From positions 491,434 to 555,433 of the forward strand of contig NZ_KQ948851.1 in the NCBI RefSeq assembly GCF_001514215.1: a DNA stretch of 64,000 bases. The letters are read 5' to 3'. This DNA is from Streptomyces bungoensis (GTDB lineage Bacteria > Actinomycetota > Actinomycetes > Streptomycetales > Streptomycetaceae). Shown here in pieces: positions 59,946 to 64,000 of this stretch (positions are counted from its first letter, which is position 1; each line of letters opens with the position of its first letter). Below the pieces are notes generated by a model. It worked only from the letters and a program-made list of their open reading frames with translations. It was not told where the DNA came from and searched no databases. Position numbers and translations under genes: made by a program.

Positions 59946-62399
59946 ATGAAAGCCAGAGACATGGACCCATCGGATGTTGAAAACGCCGACCCGGCAGGCG
60001 CCTTTCGAGGTGCGACGAGCGTCTCCGGCGCCGGCCCCGGCGGCCGGCCGCCCGCCTTCGACGGTCTGGCCGCCGCCGTGCTCGACGATCGGGGCACGGT
60101 GGTGGGGTGGACCGGCACAGCACAGGACCTGACCGGGTTCTGCGCCGACGAGGTCCACGGCCGCCCCGTGCGGGAGCTCGTGGCCGACCTCCCGCACGAC
60201 CCGCGCAGGGCCGCACACGTGCCGGCGACCGGCCGGGTACGACTGCGTCACCAGTGCGGCAACACGATCGACGTCACATTCCGGACCACACGGGTGAGCG
60301 GCTCGGCGGACTTCCTCGTGCTCGCGGCCCCCACTCCTCACGTCGCCGACCACCGGCACGGCGCAGCCCTCCTGCGCGCACTGTCCGCACAGAACCGGAT
60401 CACGATCGCCCTGCACGACACGGATCTCACCACCGTGCAGACGAACGCCATGCCGGACACTCCCGACGGCCGTCCCATACAGCCCGGCGCCCGACTGGGC
60501 GACGTGCTGTGCGCCGAAGACGCCGAGAGCATCGAGGCGGTACTGCGGCAGGTGCTCGAGACGGGCGCCCCGGTGATCCACAGGAACCAGCGAGTGAGCT
60601 GGCGACACCATCCGGCGCGGCGGCACGCGCTGTCGCTGTCCGCCTTCCGACTGGAGGACACGCGAGGACGCCCCGCAGGAGTCGCAGCCCTGTACATAGA
60701 CGACACCGACCAACTGCGTGCCCGCCGACAGCTGGATCTCGCCCACGCGGTCGCCGAGCGGGTTGGGGGCTCCCTGGATGTCGTGCGGACCGCCCACGAT
60801 CTTGCGGACGCCCTTGTACCCACCTTCGGTGATCTCGCAGCAGTCGACCTTGCGGACGCCGTCTTCGACGGTGACGAACCCGCCGAGCGGCTGGGGGGCG
60901 GAGACCCGCATCTGCGCAACGCGGCCCTGGCGCCGGCCACCGCGGACTGGCCGCCCGGTATCCAGCGCGGAAACCTCGTCCCATCCCTGTCCGACCACCC
61001 CCTTCTGCGCCGCTTCCAGCACGGCGAGACGGTCGTCTACCACCGGGACGACTACATCGCCCTGATCGGCGGTCCACATTCGGCCGAGCAGTTCCTCCCG
61101 CACGACATACAGGCGGTGATGGTGGCACCGCTGCACGCCCGCGGCCTCACCCTCGGAGCGATCGTGGTCTGGCGCACCGGTCCCTCCGAATCGTTCACCG
61201 CGGACGAGGTGGATCTCATGAGGCAGATCGCCTCACGGGGAGCACTCGCCATCGACAACGCCCGTCGCTACACGCGCGAGTACAGAGCGGCCGTGGCCCT
61301 GCAGCAAAGACTCCTTCCCCCGGCCACGACCGACACTCCGGCAGCCGAGACCGCCGGCGTCTACCTGCCCACAGACCGTGGGGGTGGCACCAGCGGCGAC
61401 TGGTACGACGCCATACCCCTGCCCGCTCTCCGGCTGGCCCTCGTCGCCGGAGACGTGATCGGCCGCGGCATACCCGCCAGTGCCACCATGGGCCGTCTGC
61501 GCGCTGCCATCCAGACCCTCGCCGACCTCGAACTGGAGCCGGACGAGTTGCTCACGCGTCTCGCCGACCTGGTCCAGCGCCTCGCGGCGGAAGCACCCCC
61601 TGGCGACCACGACGTCATGGGCGCCACCTGTCTGTACGCGGTCTACGACCCGGTCACCCGACGCTGCGCCATGGCCAGTGCCGGGCACCCGCCGCCGGTG
61701 CTCGTGCGGCCCGACGGGAGTGCCGAAGCCGTCGACATAGTCCCGGGGCCGCCCCTCGCCGTCTGCGGCATGCCGTACGAGACAACCACGATCGACGTCG
61801 AGCCGGGCAGCGTCCTCGCGCTCTACACCGACGGCCTGGTCCAGCAAGCCGCGCACGACGTTTGCGACGGGCTCCAGCGGCTGACCGATGCCCTCGCCAC
61901 CTCCTGCCGCCCGGGCCGCGCTCTGGAGGAGACCGGCAGGATCCTCCTCGACCAGCTGGTGGACGAAGCACCACGTGACGACGCGACCCTGCTGCTGGCA
62001 CGCACCCGCGCAGTACCCGCCAACGACACCGCTCGCTGGCGGATACCGGCTGATCCGGCTGCCGTCTCGGACGCTCGGGCATGGGCGACCCGCCACCTCA
62101 CCGCATGGGGGTTGGACGACCTCCTCTTCCCCACCGAGCTCATCGTCAGTGAACTGGTCACCAACGCGATCCGCCACGGTCGTCCGCCGGCGGAGCTGCG
62201 ACTGATCCGCCACCACGTTCTGGTCTGCGAGGTCACCGACTCCAATACCTCCCAACCCCGTCTGCGCCGCGCTCGCACCACCGACGAGGGTGGACGCGGA
62301 CTGTTCCTCATTGCCCAACTCGCCGAGCGCTGGGGCTGCCGCCATGGCCAGAACCGCAAGACCATCTGGTCCGAACAGCCCATCGCGCGCGCCCACTGA
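59946..62399 (+). CDS. PAS-GAF-PP2C-ATPase multidomain regulator, tandem paralogue
   Basis: 817 residues. Same order as the upstream gene: PAS (about 40-125; VLDDRGTVVGWTGTAQDLTG), PAS-like region, GAF (about 265-440), PPM domain (SGDWYDAIPLPALRLALVAG, AGHPPPVLV, YTDGLVQQ, RDDATLLLA) and C-terminal ATPase (ELIVSELVTNAIRHG, DEGGRGLFLIAQL). One metal-site motif is altered: GDVIGRGIPAS replaces GDVxGHG, so His of that loop is Arg. The end resembles the pseudogene at 46767. Confidence 0.92.
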   Translation: MKARDMDPSDVENADPAGAFRGATSVSGAGPGGRPPAFDGLAAAVLDDRGTVVGWTGTAQDLTGFCADEVHGRPVRELVADLPHDPRRAAHVPATGRVRLRHQCGNTIDVTFRTTRVSGSADFLVLAAPTPHVADHRHGAALLRALSAQNRITIALHDTDLTTVQTNAMPDTPDGRPIQPGARLGDVLCAEDAESIEAVLRQVLETGAPVIHRNQRVSWRHHPARRHALSLSAFRLEDTRGRPAGVAALYIDDTDQLRARRQLDLAHAVAERVGGSLDVVRTAHDLADALVPTFGDLAAVDLADAVFDGDEPAERLGGGDPHLRNAALAPATADWPPGIQRGNLVPSLSDHPLLRRFQHGETVVYHRDDYIALIGGPHSAEQFLPHDIQAVMVAPLHARGLTLGAIVVWRTGPSESFTADEVDLMRQIASRGALAIDNARRYTREYRAAVALQQRLLPPATTDTPAAETAGVYLPTDRGGGTSGDWYDAIPLPALRLALVAGDVIGRGIPASATMGRLRAAIQTLADLELEPDELLTRLADLVQRLAAEAPPGDHDVMGATCLYAVYDPVTRRCAMASAGHPPPVLVRPDGSAEAVDIVPGPPLAVCGMPYETTTIDVEPGSVLALYTDGLVQQAAHDVCDGLQRLTDALATSCRPGRALEETGRILLDQLVDEAPRDDATLLLARTRAVPANDTARWRIPADPAAVSDARAWATRHLTAWGLDDLLFPTELIVSELVTNAIRHGRPPAELRLIRHHVLVCEVTDSNTSQPRLRRARTTDEGGRGLFLIAQLAERWGCRHGQNRKTIWSEQPIARAH

Positions 62400-62978
62400 T
62401 CACGCCCGGAGCCGGCTGACGCGGCTGCAAGCCGGATGGACAGAGAACACCAGGTGGGTGCTGTCCTACGGTGGGGTCTGACTCCTGAGATCGCCGGTCC
62501 AGTGGAGCCTTCCATTCAGCGCGGTCTGTGGAAGTGCGGGCAGGCCGGACTGTGACGCTCGTTTGACGCTCCGAGAGATGGTCGATGGAGGGCGACCGTA
62601 AGGCGGCCCAGACGGCTGTCCGCCATTGCCGGTCACGAGTGGGCGGGGAGTCAACTCATTCTCAGCCTGCTCCGGCCAGGTTGGGCATTGGTTCGGGCGA
62701 AGCCATCCGGCTGTGGTCGGGACGTGCCGATGCGCCGGGATCGATGGGACGGTTGCGCGATGCCGTCCCGGACGGGGGTCTGACTCTTGAGATCTTTGAC
62801 CGAAGTGTCCAGTCACAGGCTTGTCGACCGTCGTTGCGGGACGGCTCCTGCTGTCACCGAGCCACAGGGCGTGTCCCAATAGGGGCCATGCCGAGTTCCA
62901 GGCGCCATCACGGTTCAGACCGCCCGAGCGGGCCGGTGCCATCCACCCAGCACGTCACCACGTGGGAGGCGAACCACC
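62400..62978. other. Non-coding stretch before the IS110 remnant
   Basis: 579 bp with no gene I can support. It holds the 20-bp direct repeat listed separately and, just before the IS110 start, a GGGAGG ribosome-binding site. Confidence 0.45.
62473..62794. repeat. 20-bp direct repeat pair
   Basis: GGGGTCTGACTCyTGAGATC occurs at 62473-62492 and 62775-62794 (one mismatch), 302 bp apart, within the non-coding stretch before the IS110 remnant. They may be ends of a small non-autonomous element or flank a deletion. Confidence 0.6.
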
Positions 62979-63272
62979 ATGACGACCAGAGAGCGCAGTA
63001 CCTCTTCCAGCACGGATCCGCCCAATCGGAGTGAGGTCGTCCTGGGCGTGGACACGCACGGCGAGGTTCACGTCGCCGCCGTGGTCTCCCCGCTGGGCAA
63101 GGTCCTGAGCACAGAGTCCTTTCCGGCGAAGGCCGTTGGCTACCGTCGGCTGCTCGTGTGGGCCCGCAAGCGGGGGACGGTGCGCCGGGCCGGTGTGGAG
63201 GGCACCGGTACCTTCGGCGCGGGCCTGTCCCGCTACCCGCTGACCCAGCAGATCCAGGTGGACGTGGAGTAG
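62979..63272 (+). pseudogene. Truncated IS110-family transposase
   Basis: 97 residues from ATG 62979 with GGGAGG upstream. EVVLGVDTHGEVHVAAVVSP carries the first DEDD Asp; VGYRRLLVWARKRGTVRRAG and GVEGTGTFGAGLSRYPL continue the N-terminal domain of IS110-type enzymes. A stop at 63270-63272 ends it after the first domain; degraded similarity seems to continue in another frame to about 63400 (DTGQVAARAA). No C-terminal Tnp20 domain remains. Confidence 0.8.
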
Positions 63273-63823
63273 GCACTACACAGGTCGCGACTCCGTGGGG
63301 CGGCGATCAAGGCGCAAAGGCCGCTGGGCACTCCTCGGACACGGATACGGGCCAGGTTGCCGCGCGGGCCGCGGCAGCTCGACGGTTCGGATCCCTTTGG
63401 GCGACTCGGCGTCGTGGTGCCAGCCCATGGCGTAAGCGGCCAATCGTTCCGGCGGCAGCGGGAACACGCGCCGCACCGTCACACAGATCGCCACGACCCT
63501 GGGTCCAGCTGACGCCGGCGGGCGCGCGGTCGGCGCCCACCTTTCCCCCGTGTGCCCAGAACGTGTCCGTCGTGACGCACCTGAGCGACTGGCTGAACAG
63601 GGAGGCGCCGCTCCGACGAGGGTGCAGCGGCCACAAGGGTGCAGCGGCCACGAGGGGGGAGGGGCAGATGGCCGAGGTAGCGGCTCCGCCGTTCGGTTGG
63701 CGATGGACGCCTACTCGCGCCTCGGACCCGGACAACTTCCCGACCTGTGCCAGCTTGTATGTGTCCGGCTTGCCTTGAGACGAGCGTTGGCGAGCACAGA
63801 CCGAGGACTGGAGGAGACGGTCG
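63273..63823. other. Degraded region after the IS110 remnant
   Basis: No supported gene. The first ~130 bp look like decayed transposase sequence; a short tandem pair GGGTGCAGCGGCCAC... (63619-63650) is visible. The last 20 bp contain the ribosome-binding site of the next gene. Confidence 0.4.
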
Positions 63824-64000
63824 ATGGCACGTGGCGGACGGCCGCCGGGTTCGGCTTCCCCTGGCGGAACGCCACGCCGCGGACCCGAAGAGAGACCGGC
63901 GCCGAAACGGCTTGAGCGCATGCGGGGCGCCGTGGCCGCTGCCGTGGCGGCGGGCGGTGCGCGGTGCCGTGCGATGGCTGGGCGTGTCGGGCGGCTGCCT
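63824..64000 (+). CDS. Hypothetical protein with MAxGGRPxGS N-terminus, 3' end outside the window
   Basis: ATG 63824 has GGAGGAG 7 nt upstream; 59 codons stay open to the window edge. The protein starts MARGGRPPGS, is rich in Arg, Ala and Gly, and aligns with the gene at 19676 (GGRPxGS, PRR, an Ala-rich helix, RxGxLP). The nucleotide leaders also match (GGAGGAGACGG against GGAGGAGACGC). Basic N-terminal GRP motifs hint at nucleic acid binding. Function unknown. Confidence 0.55.
   Translation, partial: MARGGRPPGSASPGGTPRRGPEERPAPKRLERMRGAVAAAVAAGGARCRAMAGRVGRLP

Noticed and set aside
63307..63921. 204-codon minus-strand frame near the right edge
   Set aside because: It covers decayed IS110 sequence and the start of the plus-strand gene at 63824, with no recognisable motif.

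Overview
The window looks like a Streptomyces chromosome: very high GC with strong third-position GC bias, SsgA-like sporulation proteins, many PP2C (SpoIIE-type) phosphatases, and TetR/IclR-controlled catabolic operons. No rRNA, tRNA or CRISPR array is visible. Pseudogene fragments, IS110 remnants and duplicated genes from about 17.8 kb to the end suggest a fluid accessory region.

Layout. 1-2.3 kb: sensor kinase and response regulator/phosphatase pair. 2.4-15.1 kb: an MFS exporter divergent from a compact lipid locus made of a fatty acyl-AMP ligase (FAAL), a Pks13-like polyketide synthase with built-in ketoreductase and thioesterase, a secreted antigen 85-like acyltransferase and a GT1 glycosyltransferase. 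This is the mycolate-type condensation and transfer toolkit in a genome that otherwise looks like Streptomyces, and it is the best candidate here for an undescribed system. 15.6-20 kb: a GNAT-AAA+ fusion, a DUF5994 protein, a broken pcaD start, an excisionase-like gene and a truncated TPP enzyme. 20.2-34.8 kb: two mirror-image sets of paralogous aromatic-catabolism genes (TetR, FAH-family hydrolase, acyl-CoA ligase, DoxX, FAD hydroxylase, extradiol dioxygenase). The left set has a broken dioxygenase; the right set is intact and translationally coupled. Both share an operator-like motif. 34.8-42.7 kb: TetR, zinc alcohol dehydrogenase, a self-sufficient CYP102-type P450 with its own divergent TetR, and an MFS exporter. 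43-49 kb: PP2C phosphatases, a STAS fragment, and IclR with an amidohydrolase. 49.4-51.7 kb: two SsgA-like genes around a NIPSNAP gene, an IS110 remnant and a His-rich secreted protein. 52.3-56.3 kb: a complete ferredoxin / ferredoxin reductase / P450 / alcohol dehydrogenase operon. 56.5-62.4 kb: gene debris and two tandem PAS-GAF-PP2C-ATPase regulators. 62.4-64 kb: IS110 remnant, direct repeats and the start of a gene homologous to one at 19.7 kb.

How parts fit together. In the lipid locus the FAAL would load an acyl-AMP onto the N-terminal ACP of the synthase. The KS would condense it with a carboxylated acyl extender, the KR would give a beta-hydroxy acyl chain, and the TE and/or exported transferase would pass it to an acceptor, possibly a glycoside made by the glycosyltransferase. 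In the catabolic operons a hydroxylase makes a catechol, the extradiol enzyme opens the ring and the FAH protein hydrolyses the product; the right-hand operon adds an acetoacetyl-CoA synthetase-like ligase. A palindrome, CCATACGnCGTATGG, lies between the CYP102 gene and its TetR and again 11 kb away upstream of the secreted His-rich protein, which suggests a small regulon.
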